Positions 25,240 through 34,003 of a DNA stretch of 64,000 nt are shown piece by piece. Below the pieces are notes generated by a model that saw only the letters and a program-made list of their open reading frames with translations, was not told the origin of the DNA and did not search any database. Each line of letters opens with the position of its first letter. Within the stretch, counting starts at the first letter, position 1. Both the position numbers and the translations under genes were made by a program. The DNA lies in assembly GCF_000427825.1 (NCBI RefSeq), contig NZ_KE386593.1:155246-219245 (forward strand), read 5' to 3'. This DNA is from Thermocrispum municipale DSM 44069 (lineage in GTDB: Bacteria; Actinomycetota; Actinomycetes; Mycobacteriales; Pseudonocardiaceae).

Positions 25240-26034
25240 ATGCAGCCGCAAATCGGTGTCGGAGTGATCAATCCCGCGGACCTGGGGCTCGACCGCGAGC
25301 TGTGGCGCTGGGTCCCCGACTCGGTCACTCTGCATATGACGCGCCTGGTCCATCGTCCCGGCGACATCGACCTGACCCGGGCGAACGAGCTGTCCGACCC
25401 GCAGCCGGTCAAGGAGGCCACCCACCGGGTACTCCCGCCCGAGCCCGCGGTGGTCGCCTACGCGTGCAGCATGGCCAGCTTCATCGGTGGCGCGGCCGGG
25501 GAGCGCGCGCTGGTGAACGCCATGCTGGAGGCCGGTGCGCCCGCCGCGACCACCAGCTCCGGCGCCATGGTCAGCGAGTTCATCCACCATGGCTACCAGC
25601 GGGTCGCGCTGCTCACCCCGTACGGCCCGGAGATCACCGAGCGGTTGTGCAAGTTCCTCGACGAGTTCGAGATCGGCGTGACCAACAGCTTGTACATGGG
25701 CTTGCGCGGCAGGATCTGGACGCTCAACTACGAGCAGGTGGCCGACGCCGCACGCCAGATCGACACCCGCGGCGCGGACGCCCTGTACATCGCCTGCACC
25801 AATGTGTTGACGTACGACCTGATCAAGCCGTTGCAGAAGGAGCTCGGTCTGCCGGTGCTGAGTGCCAACCAGACCACGATCGCGGCTGCACTGCGGCTGG
25901 CCGGCGTCGAGCCGACCGAGCACACCCAGCTGCCGACCCCGCCCGCGGTGGTCCCGCTGCAGGAGGAGCGGGCGCCGGGCGGCACGCAGGACTGGGACTT
26001 CCCAGAGAAGCTGGCCCGGCCCGAGTCCGTCTGA
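25240..26034 (+). CDS. Maleate isomerase / arylmalonate decarboxylase-family protein
   Basis: An Asp/Glu racemase-superfamily protein of 264 residues. Two active-site cysteines are in place: Cys76 in YACSMASF and Cys186 in YIACTNV, matching the Cys pair of maleate cis-trans isomerases. The phosphate-less carboxylate site is suggested by GVINPAD at the start and SANQTT near 220. The reaction could be maleate-to-fumarate isomerisation or a related racemisation. GAGGAGGGG lies just before the ATG. A strong terminator shared with the convergent serS follows. Confidence 0.82.
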   Translation: MQPQIGVGVINPADLGLDRELWRWVPDSVTLHMTRLVHRPGDIDLTRANELSDPQPVKEATHRVLPPEPAVVAYACSMASFIGGAAGERALVNAMLEAGAPAATTSSGAMVSEFIHHGYQRVALLTPYGPEITERLCKFLDEFEIGVTNSLYMGLRGRIWTLNYEQVADAARQIDTRGADALYIACTNVLTYDLIKPLQKELGLPVLSANQTTIAAALRLAGVEPTEHTQLPTPPAVVPLQEERAPGGTQDWDFPEKLARPESV

Positions 26035-26046
26035 GACCCACGAAAA

Positions 26047-26080
26047 AGTGCGGCCACCCCATGCCTGGGGCGGCCGCACT
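26047..26080. terminator. Bidirectional intrinsic terminator isomerase/serS
   Basis: AGTGCGGCC (26047-26055) pairs with GGCCGCACT (26072-26080), with CCCC/GGGG inside and a short loop. On the reverse strand the stem is followed directly by TTTTT (26047-26043), so it is a textbook intrinsic terminator for serS and also serves the forward gene. Confidence 0.85.
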
Positions 26081-26090
26081 CGCGCGCTGA

Positions 26091-27350
26091 TCAGACCGGC
26101 TTGAGGACTTCCTTGCCCACGAAGGGCTGCAGCGCCTTCGGAACGCGCACCGAGCCGTCGGCCTGCTGGTGGTTCTCCAGGATCGCCACCAGCCAGCGGG
26201 TGGTCGCCAGCGTGCCGTTGAGCGTCGCGGCGATCTGCGGCTTGCCGTTCTCGTCCCGGTAGCGCACGGACAACCGGCGCGCCTGATACGTGGTGCAGTT
26301 CGACGTCGAGGTCAGCTCCCGGTAGGTGCCCTGGGTGGGGATCCACGCCTCGCAGTCGTACTTGCGCGCGGCCGAGGCGCCCAGGTCACCGCCGGCGGTG
26401 TCGATCACCCGGTACGGCACCTCGATCTTGGCCAGCATCTGCTCTTCCCACTGCAGCAGCCGCTCGTGCTCCGCCTCGGCCTCCTCCGGCCTGCAGTAGC
26501 TGAACATCTCGACCTTGTCGAACTGGTGCACCCGGATGATGCCGCGGGTGTCCTTGCCGTAGGAGCCCGCTTCCCGGCGGAAGCACGACGACCAGCCCGC
26601 GTAACGCAGCGGCCCGCCGGACAAGTCCAGGATCTCGTCGGCGTGGTAGCCGGCCAGCGACACCTCGGACGTGCCGACCAGGTACAGGTCGTCGGCCTCC
26701 AGCCGGTACACCTCCGACGAGTGCGCCCCCAGGAAACCGGTGCCCTGCATGATCTCCGGCCGCACCAGCACCGGGGTGATCATCGGAGTGAAGCCGGTCT
26801 CCACCGCTTGGGCGATGGCCATGTTCAACAGCCCGAGCTGCAGCTGGGCACCGACGCCGGTGAGGAAGTAGAACCGGGCGCCGGACGTCTTCGCGCCACG
26901 CTCGGTGTCGATCGCGCCGAGCAGCTCGCCCAGTTCGAGGTGATCGCGCGGGGTGAAGTCGAACTCACGCGGCTGCCCCACGTGCTTGAGCACGACGTAG
27001 TCCTGCTCACCACCGGAGGGCGCCTCCGGGTGCACCAGGTTGGGGATCACCGCGTGCAGCGCGCTGAACTCCTCGGACGCCTCGGACTGCTCGGCCTCGG
27101 CAGCCTTCACCTCCGCCGCCAGCTCCTTGGCGTGGGCCAGCAGCGACTCACGCTCGTCGGCGGAGGCCTTGCCGATCTGCTTGCCGAGCGACTTCTGCTC
27201 GGCACGCAGGGCATCGGCGCGGGCGATGGCCGATCGGCGGCGCTGATCCAGCTCGATCAGCCGGTCCACCACACTCGGGTCCTCCCCGCGCTTGCGCAGC
27301 GACGCACGCACGGCGTCCGGGTCTTCACGCAGGATCCTGGGGTCGATCAC
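26091..27350 (-). CDS. serS: Seryl-tRNA synthetase
   Basis: A class II synthetase of 419 residues, normal for bacterial SerRS. The N-terminal coiled-coil arm (about 30-105, [21 protein letters not shown] onward) binds the tRNA-Ser long arm. The class II motif 2 arginine lies in [22 protein letters not shown], and motif 3 is near [18 protein letters not shown] with the conserved Arg. It charges tRNA-Ser with serine in the cytoplasm. The GTG at 27350 is preceded by TACCCT at 8 bases and no ribosome site, indicating a leaderless message. Confidence 0.97.
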   Translation of the reverse strand: MIDPRILREDPDAVRASLRKRGEDPSVVDRLIELDQRRRSAIARADALRAEQKSLGKQIGKASADERESLLAHAKELAAEVKAAEAEQSEASEEFSALHAVIPNLVHPEAPSGGEQDYVVLKHVGQPREFDFTPRDHLELGELLGAIDTERGAKTSGARFYFLTGVGAQLQLGLLNMAIAQAVETGFTPMITPVLVRPEIMQGTGFLGAHSSEVYRLEADDLYLVGTSEVSLAGYHADEILDLSGGPLRYAGWSSCFRREAGSYGKDTRGIIRVHQFDKVEMFSYCRPEEAEAEHERLLQWEEQMLAKIEVPYRVIDTAGGDLGASAARKYDCEAWIPTQGTYRELTSTSNCTTYQARRLSVRYRDENGKPQIAATLNGTLATTRWLVAILENHQQADGSVRVPKALQPFVGKEVLKPV

Positions 27351-27371
27351 GAATGACGAGGGTAGTCCCCG

Positions 27372-28277
27372 TCACCTGCTTGGATGCGCGCGGGCGAACT
27401 CCACGACGGCTTGCCCCAGCTGGTGCCCGGCGTCCTCCTGCAGGAAATGACCCGCGCCGGCGATCACCGGATGCTCGACACCGGCCGCGCCACGCATGGC
27501 CCGCTGCAGGATCGGGCCCATCGGGCCGGTGATGGGGTCGCTGTCGGAGAAGGCGCACAGCCACGGGATGTCCAGCGTGGTGAGCTTCTGCCAGGCCTGC
27601 CGGTTCGGCTCGGACTCCACGTTGTCCGGGGTCGCGGGCACCAGGCCGGGCATGGCACGCGGACCCGACTTGTAGCGCTCGTCGGGGAACGGCGCGTCGT
27701 AGGCGGCCCGTACCTCGTCGGAGAGCGTGGTGCGGCAGCCGGACTGCACAAACCGGGCAATGTCCAACCGCTCGGCCTTGGCCACCGCGTTCTTGAACGC
27801 CCACCACGCGTCGGGCATCCCGTGGTCGCCGGTCGGCAGGCCGGTGTTGGCCGCGACGACGCGAGCGAACCGATCCGGCTCGGCGGCCACCAGCCGCAGA
27901 CCGATCAGGCCACCCCAGTCCTGGCCGACCAGCGTCATGCCGTGCAGATCGAGCGCGTCGAACAGCAGCTTGCCGGTCCAGTCGATGTGCCGGGCGTAGG
28001 AGTGATCGGTCACCTCTGCGGGCTTGTCCGACCGGCCGAACCCGATCAGGTCCGGCGCGATGGCCCGGTAGCCCGCCTCGACGAGTTCGGCGATGACGTG
28101 CCGGTACAGGAACGACCACGACGGCTCGCCGTGCAGCAGCACGATCGGCTCTCCGTCGGCGGGCCCGGCTTCGACATACGCCATCCGCAAACCGCCCTCG
28201 ATCTCGGCGTAGCGCGCCGGATAGTCGAAGTCCGGCAGTCCGGCGAAACGGTCTTCGGGGGTGCGCAGAACGTCCAT
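27372..28277 (-). CDS. Haloalkane dehalogenase-like alpha/beta hydrolase
   Basis: A 301-residue protein of the haloalkane dehalogenase subfamily I. The nucleophile is Asp120 in VGQDWGG with halide-stabilising Trp121. HGEPSWSFLYR (50-59) carries the oxyanion/halide Glu-Pro-Ser-Trp, and the catalytic His277 is in AGHFLQED. The cap domain lies between about 150 and 220. It would hydrolyse carbon-halogen bonds of alkyl halides; the natural substrate in actinomycetes is usually unknown. The ATG at 28277 lies 4 bp from the end of the upstream DUF350 gene, so they form one unit. Confidence 0.88.
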   Translation of the reverse strand: MDVLRTPEDRFAGLPDFDYPARYAEIEGGLRMAYVEAGPADGEPIVLLHGEPSWSFLYRHVIAELVEAGYRAIAPDLIGFGRSDKPAEVTDHSYARHIDWTGKLLFDALDLHGMTLVGQDWGGLIGLRLVAAEPDRFARVVAANTGLPTGDHGMPDAWWAFKNAVAKAERLDIARFVQSGCRTTLSDEVRAAYDAPFPDERYKSGPRAMPGLVPATPDNVESEPNRQAWQKLTTLDIPWLCAFSDSDPITGPMGPILQRAMRGAAGVEHPVIAGAGHFLQEDAGHQLGQAVVEFARAHPSR

Positions 28278-28281
28278 GCGC

Positions 28282-28755
28282 CTAGTAGATCGCGAAAGCC
28301 ACCACCATGCCTAGCGCGACATGGGCCGCGGCCACCACGACCGACGCCGGGGCGAACGTCTCGGCCGTGATCGTCTCGCCGACGTTGATCCGGGCGACCC
28401 ACTCCAGCATGCGCACGGCCAGCACCTGCACCACGATCCCCACGAAGCCGAACACCAGCGCCGTGATGACCCCGGCGAGCAGGTCGAATCCCGCGTTGGA
28501 GATCGCCACCACGACGATCAACGCCATCGAGACCAGCCCGGCTGCGGTGATGATGACCGCGTTCGGCCGCCCGGCCTGCACCAGCTGGGACAGCTTGCCC
28601 GGCGTGGTGAAGTCAATGGCGTAGAAGCCGACCAGCATCAGCAGCAGGCCGATCACCGCGTACAGCAGGATCGCGCCGATTCCTTGCAGCAGCGTGCCGC
28701 CGAAATCAGCGGGCAACGCCAGCGTGGACATCGTCGTCGCGGAAGCAGCAGTCAC
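28282..28755 (-). CDS. DUF350-family membrane protein
   Basis: A 157-residue protein with four hydrophobic helices. It has the DUF350 pattern of small polar/glycine steps, with FGGTLLQGIGAILLYAVIG as the first helix and LVFGFVGIVVQVLAVRMLEW as the third. The function of the family is unknown; homologues often sit with tellurite/stress membrane modules. The GTG at 28755 follows AGGGGAG with a 5-base gap; a later ATG (28731) is also possible. The haloalkane dehalogenase gene follows at 4 bp. Confidence 0.78.
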   Translation of the reverse strand: MTAASATTMSTLALPADFGGTLLQGIGAILLYAVIGLLLMLVGFYAIDFTTPGKLSQLVQAGRPNAVIITAAGLVSMALIVVVAISNAGFDLLAGVITALVFGFVGIVVQVLAVRMLEWVARINVGETITAETFAPASVVVAAAHVALGMVVAFAIY

Positions 28756-28916
28756 GGCGACTCCCCTGGTCGAAATGGTCAACTTCGCGTGCCAACACAG
28801 TAGAGCGGCCCACCGAGCGCCACGACACCGCCACGCTGGGTGCGTCCCGGCTGATCAGCGGGGCGAGGACGGGAGGGCACGCGGGGCGCGGCCACCCGAT
28901 TGAGGCATCATGGTCG

Positions 28917-30041
28917 GTGATGTCGGGACTACTGCAGCGGCTGCGGATCAACACCTCAACCGCCGGCTCCCGCCCTTTCCTGGCGGGCGCCGTACTCGGC
29001 GCGCTCGTCACACTGCTCGTCACCATGCTGGCGGCAGCGCCCCAGAGCGGCGCGGGTGGTAGCGCCAGTGGCGCGAGCCCGCTCGGCGGCGGACCCGCCT
29101 CGCCGGACGCCAAGGACGGCCTGCAGTACGCGTTCGCTGCCAAGGTCGGCACCTGCCTGATGTGGCAGCGCGACGACGCCGCCGACATGAAGCCGGTGAA
29201 CTGCGAGGAACCACACGTCTTCGAGGTCACGCAGGTCACCGACATTTCCTCCAAGTACCCCGCGGGCGCGCCGCTGCCGGACACCGAGACGTGGCGCCGG
29301 CTCGCCAAGCAGCGCTGCACCAAGGGTGCGGAGCGCTACCTGGACAACAAGCTCGACCCGGACGGCAAGCTGCAGGTGTCCGCGCTGCGCCCGAACGAGC
29401 GCGACTGGAAGCTGGGCAACCGGGATCTGCGCTGCGGACTGTGGCGCATCGGTCCTGGAGGTTCGCTGCAGGCGACCGTGGGCCCGGCCGTCGAGCAGGA
29501 TCAGTCCGACGTGTGGGCCACCGGCACGTGCCTCGGCCTGGTCGACGGGACGGTCGGCGATCCGGTGAAGTGCTCCGAGAAGCACTCGTACGAGATGATC
29601 TCGATCGTCAACCTGGGCAAGAAGTTCGACAGCTACCCGTCGACCAACAAGCAGAACGCGTACCTGGACAAGGTGTGCAACAAGGACGCGCGCACCTACT
29701 CCGGCGGGAAGAACCTGGAGAAGCTCAAGCTGATCGTTGCGTGGGACACCAGGACCAAGGCCAGTTGGCGGGCCGGATCACGCCTGGTGAACTGCAAGGT
29801 CGGCGCGCTGCTGAAGGACAAGTCCGGCCTCGCCCCGGTGGAAGGCAGCATCGCCGCCACCGAGGAGGAACGCAAGAAGCTGGACGAGAAAAAGAAGAAG
29901 TCCAAGCCGAGCACGTCGTCGTCCCCCAAGTCCAGCACCAAGCCGTCGTCCGAACCGAAGCAGGAGTCCGACGGCGAGGCCGACAATCCGGTCGACGATG
30001 TGCCGCCGGAGGACGAACCCACGCAAGACCCGCCCGAGTAG
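28917..30041 (+). CDS. Septum formation-family membrane protein
   Basis: A 374-residue protein with one N-terminal membrane anchor (FLAGAVLGALVTLLVTMLAA, about 22-41) and an outside domain with repeated Cys patterns: VGTCLMWQRDD...VNCEEPHVFEV, then TCLGLVDG...VKCSEKHSYEM. These CxxxH-type repeats define the Septum_form domain. The last 60 residues are a Lys/Ser/Pro/Glu-rich tail. It likely acts in the envelope near division sites, by family similarity only. GTG 28917 or ATG 28920 may be the start. The zincin gene begins 7 bp after its stop. Confidence 0.82.
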   Translation: MMSGLLQRLRINTSTAGSRPFLAGAVLGALVTLLVTMLAAAPQSGAGGSASGASPLGGGPASPDAKDGLQYAFAAKVGTCLMWQRDDAADMKPVNCEEPHVFEVTQVTDISSKYPAGAPLPDTETWRRLAKQRCTKGAERYLDNKLDPDGKLQVSALRPNERDWKLGNRDLRCGLWRIGPGGSLQATVGPAVEQDQSDVWATGTCLGLVDGTVGDPVKCSEKHSYEMISIVNLGKKFDSYPSTNKQNAYLDKVCNKDARTYSGGKNLEKLKLIVAWDTRTKASWRAGSRLVNCKVGALLKDKSGLAPVEGSIAATEEERKKLDEKKKKSKPSTSSSPKSSTKPSSEPKQESDGEADNPVDDVPPEDEPTQDPPE

Positions 30042-30048
30042 GTCGCCG

Positions 30049-30399
30049 ATGGCCGTGGAGATGTCTCCGCAACGCTTCGAGGAACTGGTCGCCGAAGCGT
30101 TGGACCAGGTGCCGCCGAAATTCGCCGCGGCGATGGACAACGTCGTGGTGCTGGTCGAGCCGCGCAACGAGGAAGAGCCGGACATCCTCGGCCTGTATCA
30201 CGGCATCGCGTTGACCGAGCGCACCACGGCCTACGGCGGTGAACTGCCGGATCGGATCTCGATCTACCGCGAGCCCATCCTGGCGATGTGCAACACCGAG
30301 GACGAAGTGGTGGAGGAAGTGCTGATCACCGTGATGCACGAGATCGGACACCACTTCGGCATCGACGACGCCCGGCTGCACGAACTCGGCTGGGGCTGA
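30049..30399 (+). CDS. Minimal zincin metallopeptidase
   Basis: A 116-residue protein with HEIGHHFGID at 97-106, the HExxHxxGxxD zinc-binding motif of metzincin-like peptidases; His97, His101 and Asp106 are the likely zinc ligands and Glu98 the base. The short size and lack of a signal peptide fit the actinobacterial metallopeptidase family (DUF1025-like), which works in the cytoplasm. The ATG at 30049 lies 7 bases after the septum-formation stop, so it is co-transcribed. It ends 1 bp from a convergent gene. Confidence 0.87.
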   Translation: MAVEMSPQRFEELVAEALDQVPPKFAAAMDNVVVLVEPRNEEEPDILGLYHGIALTERTTAYGGELPDRISIYREPILAMCNTEDEVVEEVLITVMHEIGHHFGIDDARLHELGWG

Positions 30400-30400
30400 C

Positions 30401-31174
30401 TCACGCGGCCGCGTAGGACCGCACGCGTAGCAGCTGTGGGTGGTAGTAACCCTGCCACCCGGTGACCGGATCGGTGACCAGCTCGACCAGGCCGGTCGCG
30501 GGCAGCGGCGCGCCGGTGTCGGTCCGTCCGCGCATGGCATGGCTGAGCTCGCGTTCGATCTGCACCAGTCGCCGGTACCGGGCCAGCGGGCGATAGACGG
30601 ACAACCAGGATGCCGCCACCAGGCAAAGGACCCAGTCCATGAACAGCAGCGTGACATCGAGTGTCTCGGTGCGCGGCCCGAACAGGACGGTCGTCGTGAT
30701 CAAGGCCATCAGCAGGATGACCAGCGGGACGAACGCGGCCAGGCCGATCCAGCCGCCGACCGGTAGCCAGCCGAGCGGCCGCCTGCGGTCGTGCGCGATC
30801 TCGGCGCGAGCGGCCCACAGTTTGCGCAGGGCTTCGTCCGGCGGAACGCCGACGGCAGGCATCGGGCGCGGGCGGTTCCGCGGCCGGTTCGGCACCAGGT
30901 CGGGCAGTTCGCGCCACATCTGCTGGGACAACCACTGCGGGCCGGTCGGCATCCAGCCGATGCTGGGTGGCGTCGGGCGCCGGTTGGCACTACGCAGCAG
31001 CGCCCACGCGGCGAAGAACATGGCGGCCGGGACGAACCCGAGGACGACCATCATGATCGTGACGGCTTCGCGGATCGGGTCGTCCGGCCGGTAGTCCTGG
31101 ACGACGTCGATCATCGCGACGACGACAACGCTGCCCATCCCGATCAGGACAGTCGCAAGCACCTTCCGCCACAT
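30401..31174 (-). CDS. Membrane protein of unknown function
   Basis: A 257-residue protein with two N-terminal helices (about 5-23 and 39-60) and two more around residues 140-165 and 175-195. The cytoplasmic linker between them is rich in Arg/Pro (PNRPRNRPRP) and contains a possible helix EALRKLWAARAEIAHDRRR. The C-terminus is soluble. ATG start at 31174; no family recognised. It stands alone, convergent with the zincin gene. Confidence 0.7.
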   Translation of the reverse strand: MWRKVLATVLIGMGSVVVVAMIDVVQDYRPDDPIREAVTIMMVVLGFVPAAMFFAAWALLRSANRRPTPPSIGWMPTGPQWLSQQMWRELPDLVPNRPRNRPRPMPAVGVPPDEALRKLWAARAEIAHDRRRPLGWLPVGGWIGLAAFVPLVILLMALITTTVLFGPRTETLDVTLLFMDWVLCLVAASWLSVYRPLARYRRLVQIERELSHAMRGRTDTGAPLPATGLVELVTDPVTGWQGYYHPQLLRVRSYAAA

Positions 31175-31207
31175 GGGCGGATTATCGCAACGCCTGTTCG
31201 GTTGCCG

Positions 31208-31897
31208 TCACATCCCGGCGCCCGGCCGGATGGTCTGCACCTTCAGCTGGTAGCCGTTGATGTCGGCGTTGGCGCAGCCGGTGCCCTTCTGCTCCAAGAA
31301 CATCGATGCGGTCTCCTGCGGCGGGTAGACGCGCAGCCCGCGCACCGCGGTCGGCTTGCACTCCGCCGCCGGGAAGTTGTGGATCTGGGTGAAGCCCACC
31401 GGCGCATGAGCCGTTTCGCCCGGCTGCAACGTGATCGCGGGCCCCTTCTTGCCGTCGCGGTAGGCAGCGGCACCGACCTGGTGTCCGTCATCGCCGGCGA
31501 CGAAGGAAACTCCTGGGAAACCCTGGATCACACACGGCGAGTCCCCGGCGTTGGTGAAACGCAGGGGACGCCAGTGGGTCCCTGCGCCTGCGTCACCCCT
31601 GCCGAGGGACAGCCGCAGGTCCGCGGACTTGCACAACCGTTGCTTGTCCTTCGGCGGACGCGGCTTGGTGGCCTTCGCCTCGCTCGACTGCGCGGGCTCG
31701 GTCTTCTCCTCGGTGGTCGGCTCCGGCGAGGGCGAGGACTCCACGGTCGACTCCTGCGGAGCTTGGTCCTGCGCCGGGCCCGCCTGCTGTTCCGCGCCCC
31801 CGCAGCCGGTGAGCACGACCGCGGCGGCGATCCCGGCGGCCAGCCCTGCGGCACGAAAACCACTCTTCGACAAGCCGGTTCGGTTTTGCCGCACCAT
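31208..31897 (-). CDS. DUF4232-type lipoprotein
   Basis: A 229-residue lipoprotein. The signal sequence ends in the lipobox LTGC, so the cysteine near residue 34 would be lipidated and the protein held on the outer membrane face. A Glu/Pro/Ser/Thr-rich spacer precedes the domain, which starts LCKSADLRLSLGRGDAGAGTHWRPLRFTNAGDSPC and fits the actinobacterial DUF4232 beta-sandwich with its two conserved cysteines. The ATG at 31897 is preceded by GGGAGGG at 5 bases. An inverted repeat (31913-31934) lies just upstream and may control it. Confidence 0.83.
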   Translation of the reverse strand: MVRQNRTGLSKSGFRAAGLAAGIAAAVVLTGCGGAEQQAGPAQDQAPQESTVESSPSPEPTTEEKTEPAQSSEAKATKPRPPKDKQRLCKSADLRLSLGRGDAGAGTHWRPLRFTNAGDSPCVIQGFPGVSFVAGDDGHQVGAAAYRDGKKGPAITLQPGETAHAPVGFTQIHNFPAAECKPTAVRGLRVYPPQETASMFLEQKGTGCANADINGYQLKVQTIRPGAGM

Positions 31898-31912
31898 GTC
31901 GTCCCTCCCTGA

Positions 31913-31934
31913 AGTAGACGCCACGTTGTCTACT
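31913..31934. promoter_or_regulatory. Operator-like inverted repeat before DUF4232 lipoprotein
   Basis: AGTAGAC (31913-31919) and GTCTACT (31928-31934) are perfect 7-bp arms separated by 8 bases. The dyad ends 15 bases before the lipoprotein start, in the leader or core promoter, and also lies 56 bp past the pheA stop. Confidence 0.5.
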
Positions 31935-31989
31935 CCCCAGCAGACGTGTGAGGGGGTGACGAGGTTGCGTCGGCGGCGGTGAGGGGCTG

Positions 31990-32925
31990 TCAGGCGGACT
32001 CCCCGCGGCGAATGGACTCCACCCATTCCGCGGCGTGCACGAAGACGTCGTTCGACGCTGCTGCGGACGGGCTGGCGGCGCCGTCGTCCGCCCGCGGGTG
32101 GGAGCCCAGGAAGCGCACGTCGCACCTCCTGCGCAGGGCAGCGAGGGCGTCGCCGACCCGAGGTTCGGCGACGTGGCCTTCGAAGTCGAAGTAGAAGCGG
32201 TAGCGGCCGAACGATCCGCGGATGGGCCGAGCGTCCAGCCGGGTCAGGTTGATGCCCCGAATGGCCAGCTCGGTGAGCAATTCGGAGAGTGCTCCGGTCC
32301 GGTTCTCCGCCGCCGCGACGACCGACGTCCGATCGTGCCCGGTGGGCTCGGGCAGCGCGCCGGGGCGGCGCAGCAGCAGGAATCTGGTACGCGCGTCCGG
32401 CACGTCGGCGACGTCGGTGGCGATGACCTTGAGCGGGTAATGTTCAGCGGCCACCGGTGCCGTGACGGCGGCGTCGTACTGGCCTTGTGTGACACCCACC
32501 GCCGCGGCCGCCGTCGACGATGCGGCGATGTGTTCGGCATCCGGGAAATGGTGCTCCAGCCAGCGCTGCACCTGAGCCAGGGCATGTGGGTGACTGGCGA
32601 CCGTCCGCAGCGCGCCTGGGTCGGTGTCGGGGTGAGCGAGCATGCTGAACCTGATGGGCAGCAACGCCTCGGCGACGGCGACCAGCGGGTCGTCCTCGGC
32701 CAGGCCGTCCAGTGTCGCGGAGACCGGGCCCTCCACGGAGTTCTCCACCGGCACGCAGGCCGCATCCGTATCGCCTTTACGCACTGCCGTCATCGCCGCG
32801 CGGATGGTCTCGCACGGCATCAACTCGGCGGTCGCGTGCAGCTGCCGCGCAGCCTGTTCGGTGAACGTGCCTTGCGGTCCGAAATAGGCGATCCGCCGCA
32901 GTGCCCTCGGTGCCGTGGGGTCCAT
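31990..32925 (-). CDS. pheA: Prephenate dehydratase
   Basis: A monofunctional PheA of 311 residues that converts prephenate to phenylpyruvate in phenylalanine synthesis. The catalytic domain shows YFGPQGTFTEQAA (13-26), VPVENSVEGPVSATLD and the Thr-Arg-Phe motif in DARTRFLLL. The ACT domain starts at ENRTGALSELLTELAIRGINL, with LDARPIRG in place of the ESRP-type allosteric loop, so feedback by phenylalanine is likely. The last ~30 residues are an Ala/Ser-rich tail. ATG start at 32925. Confidence 0.95.
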   Translation of the reverse strand: MDPTAPRALRRIAYFGPQGTFTEQAARQLHATAELMPCETIRAAMTAVRKGDTDAACVPVENSVEGPVSATLDGLAEDDPLVAVAEALLPIRFSMLAHPDTDPGALRTVASHPHALAQVQRWLEHHFPDAEHIAASSTAAAAVGVTQGQYDAAVTAPVAAEHYPLKVIATDVADVPDARTRFLLLRRPGALPEPTGHDRTSVVAAAENRTGALSELLTELAIRGINLTRLDARPIRGSFGRYRFYFDFEGHVAEPRVGDALAALRRRCDVRFLGSHPRADDGAASPSAAASNDVFVHAAEWVESIRRGESA

Positions 32926-33014
32926 TTCTGCAGATTACTGCGCGTTGCTGCGAAGGGCGTCACGACGTTCGTCGTAGCGCATACGGCCGGTGCGCCGTTC
33001 GGCGAAATCACTCA

Positions 33015-33039
33015 GTTGCCAGATCTGCAACATGCAGAT
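33015..33039. promoter_or_regulatory. Dyad upstream of macro-domain gene
   Basis: ATCTGCA (33023-33029), ACA, TGCAGAT (33033-33039) is a perfect 7-3-7 inverted repeat. It overlaps a second dyad, GTTGC...GCAAC (33015-33031), in an AT-richer patch 66 bp before the GTG of the macro-domain gene. The form is that of a dimeric repressor site. Confidence 0.5.
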
Positions 33040-33104
33040 GGTTGGCTACGGTCTGCCTGGGTTTGCCAGACTTGAGGTACCCACCGGCGTCCGTGAGGAG
33101 CTTC

Positions 33105-33710
33105 GTGACCATCGACTCGCACACCACAGAAAGCCGCCGGAAGGCACGATCCGCACGCAACGTCCCAGCCCTGGTCCTGTGCGCGATCGACGACGCGATG
33201 GCGCAGGCGTGGCGCACGTTGCTGAGCACCCGCCGGCCGCGCGTGCAGGTCCATCGCGGCTCGGTGCTGGACATCGAGGCGCAGGCCGTGGTCAGCCCGG
33301 CCAACTCCTACGGATGGATGCGCGGCGGCATCGACGCGGTGTACGCGCGGGCGTTCCCCGGGATCGAGGAACGGGTGCGCAAGGCCATCCTGAACACGCA
33401 CGGCGGTGAACTGCCGGTCGGCGAAGCGCTCGCGGTGCCCACCGGGGAGACCATGCCTGCGTGGCTGATCAGCGCCCCGACGATGCGGGAGCCGGGCGAA
33501 CTGCTGGCCGAGGACACCGTGCATCCGTACTTGGCCGCTCGCGCGGTGTTCGAGTTGTGGCGGGACCGCGAGGTGGACCCGGGCAGACCCGCCGCCGAGG
33601 CCATCGACGTGATCGCCATGCCGGGGCTGGGCACCGGCGTGGGGGGTGTGGACCCGCAGAACTGCGCTCGGCAGGTGGCCGTGGCGTGGGACGAGGTGTT
33701 CGGCGGCTGA
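33105..33710 (+). CDS. Macro-domain protein
   Basis: A 201-residue macro-domain protein that probably binds ADP-ribose or removes it from targets. The adenosine/ribose loop is AVVSPANSYGWMRGGIDAVY (61-80), with the Asn and the double Gly of the family, and the diphosphate loop is MPGLGTGVGG near 175. Pro-Ala-Asn matches the usual NPAN except that Ser replaces the first Asn. GTG at 33105 has GGAG 6 bases upstream. It is monocistronic with an upstream palindrome, which hints at stress-dependent control. Confidence 0.85.
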   Translation: MTIDSHTTESRRKARSARNVPALVLCAIDDAMAQAWRTLLSTRRPRVQVHRGSVLDIEAQAVVSPANSYGWMRGGIDAVYARAFPGIEERVRKAILNTHGGELPVGEALAVPTGETMPAWLISAPTMREPGELLAEDTVHPYLAARAVFELWRDREVDPGRPAAEAIDVIAMPGLGTGVGGVDPQNCARQVAVAWDEVFGG

Positions 33711-33796
33711 GCCGCGCACCCAGCAGCGTCGTCCAGTGAACGATGCGTCGGCTTGCCGGCATGTCCGGCGGGCCGCCCCGGCGTGTGCCGCTCCAG

Positions 33797-33928
33797 CGCC
33801 CGGCATGCCCGGCCAGTGTCGCTTCAGCGTGTCCGGCAAGTCCGGCCGGTGCCGCCCCTGCGCGTCCGGCAAGCCCGGCCGGTGCCGCCCCAGCGCGCCC
33901 GGCAAGCCCGGCCGGCGCCACCCAGCAG
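33797..33928 (+). repeat. 33-bp tandem repeat, four copies
   Basis: Four units of exactly 33 bp at 33797, 33830, 33863 and 33896, with core CCGGCAAGYCCGGCCGG, preceded by one degenerate copy from about 33763. Copies at 33830 and 33863 differ at two positions. It lies between the macro-domain and hsp20 genes. There are no spacers, so it is a minisatellite and not a CRISPR. Confidence 0.85.
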
Positions 33929-33952
33929 CCCTGCATGTCCCCCACATAGCCG

Positions 33953-33985
33953 AACGGCCGCCGGGCTCACGTGCTCCGACGGCCG
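33953..33985. terminator. Hairpin between repeat and hsp20
   Basis: ACGGCCG (33953-33959) pairs with CGGCCGT (33979-33985), with a CACGTG palindrome in the loop and CCGTTTCTC after it. It lies between the convergent macro-domain and hsp20 genes and could end both. Confidence 0.55.
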
Positions 33986-34003
33986 TCCGTTTCTCACGTG
34001 GTC

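Noticed and set aside
33797..33928. CRISPR-like array
   Set aside because: Units are contiguous with no unique spacers, and no cas genes are near.
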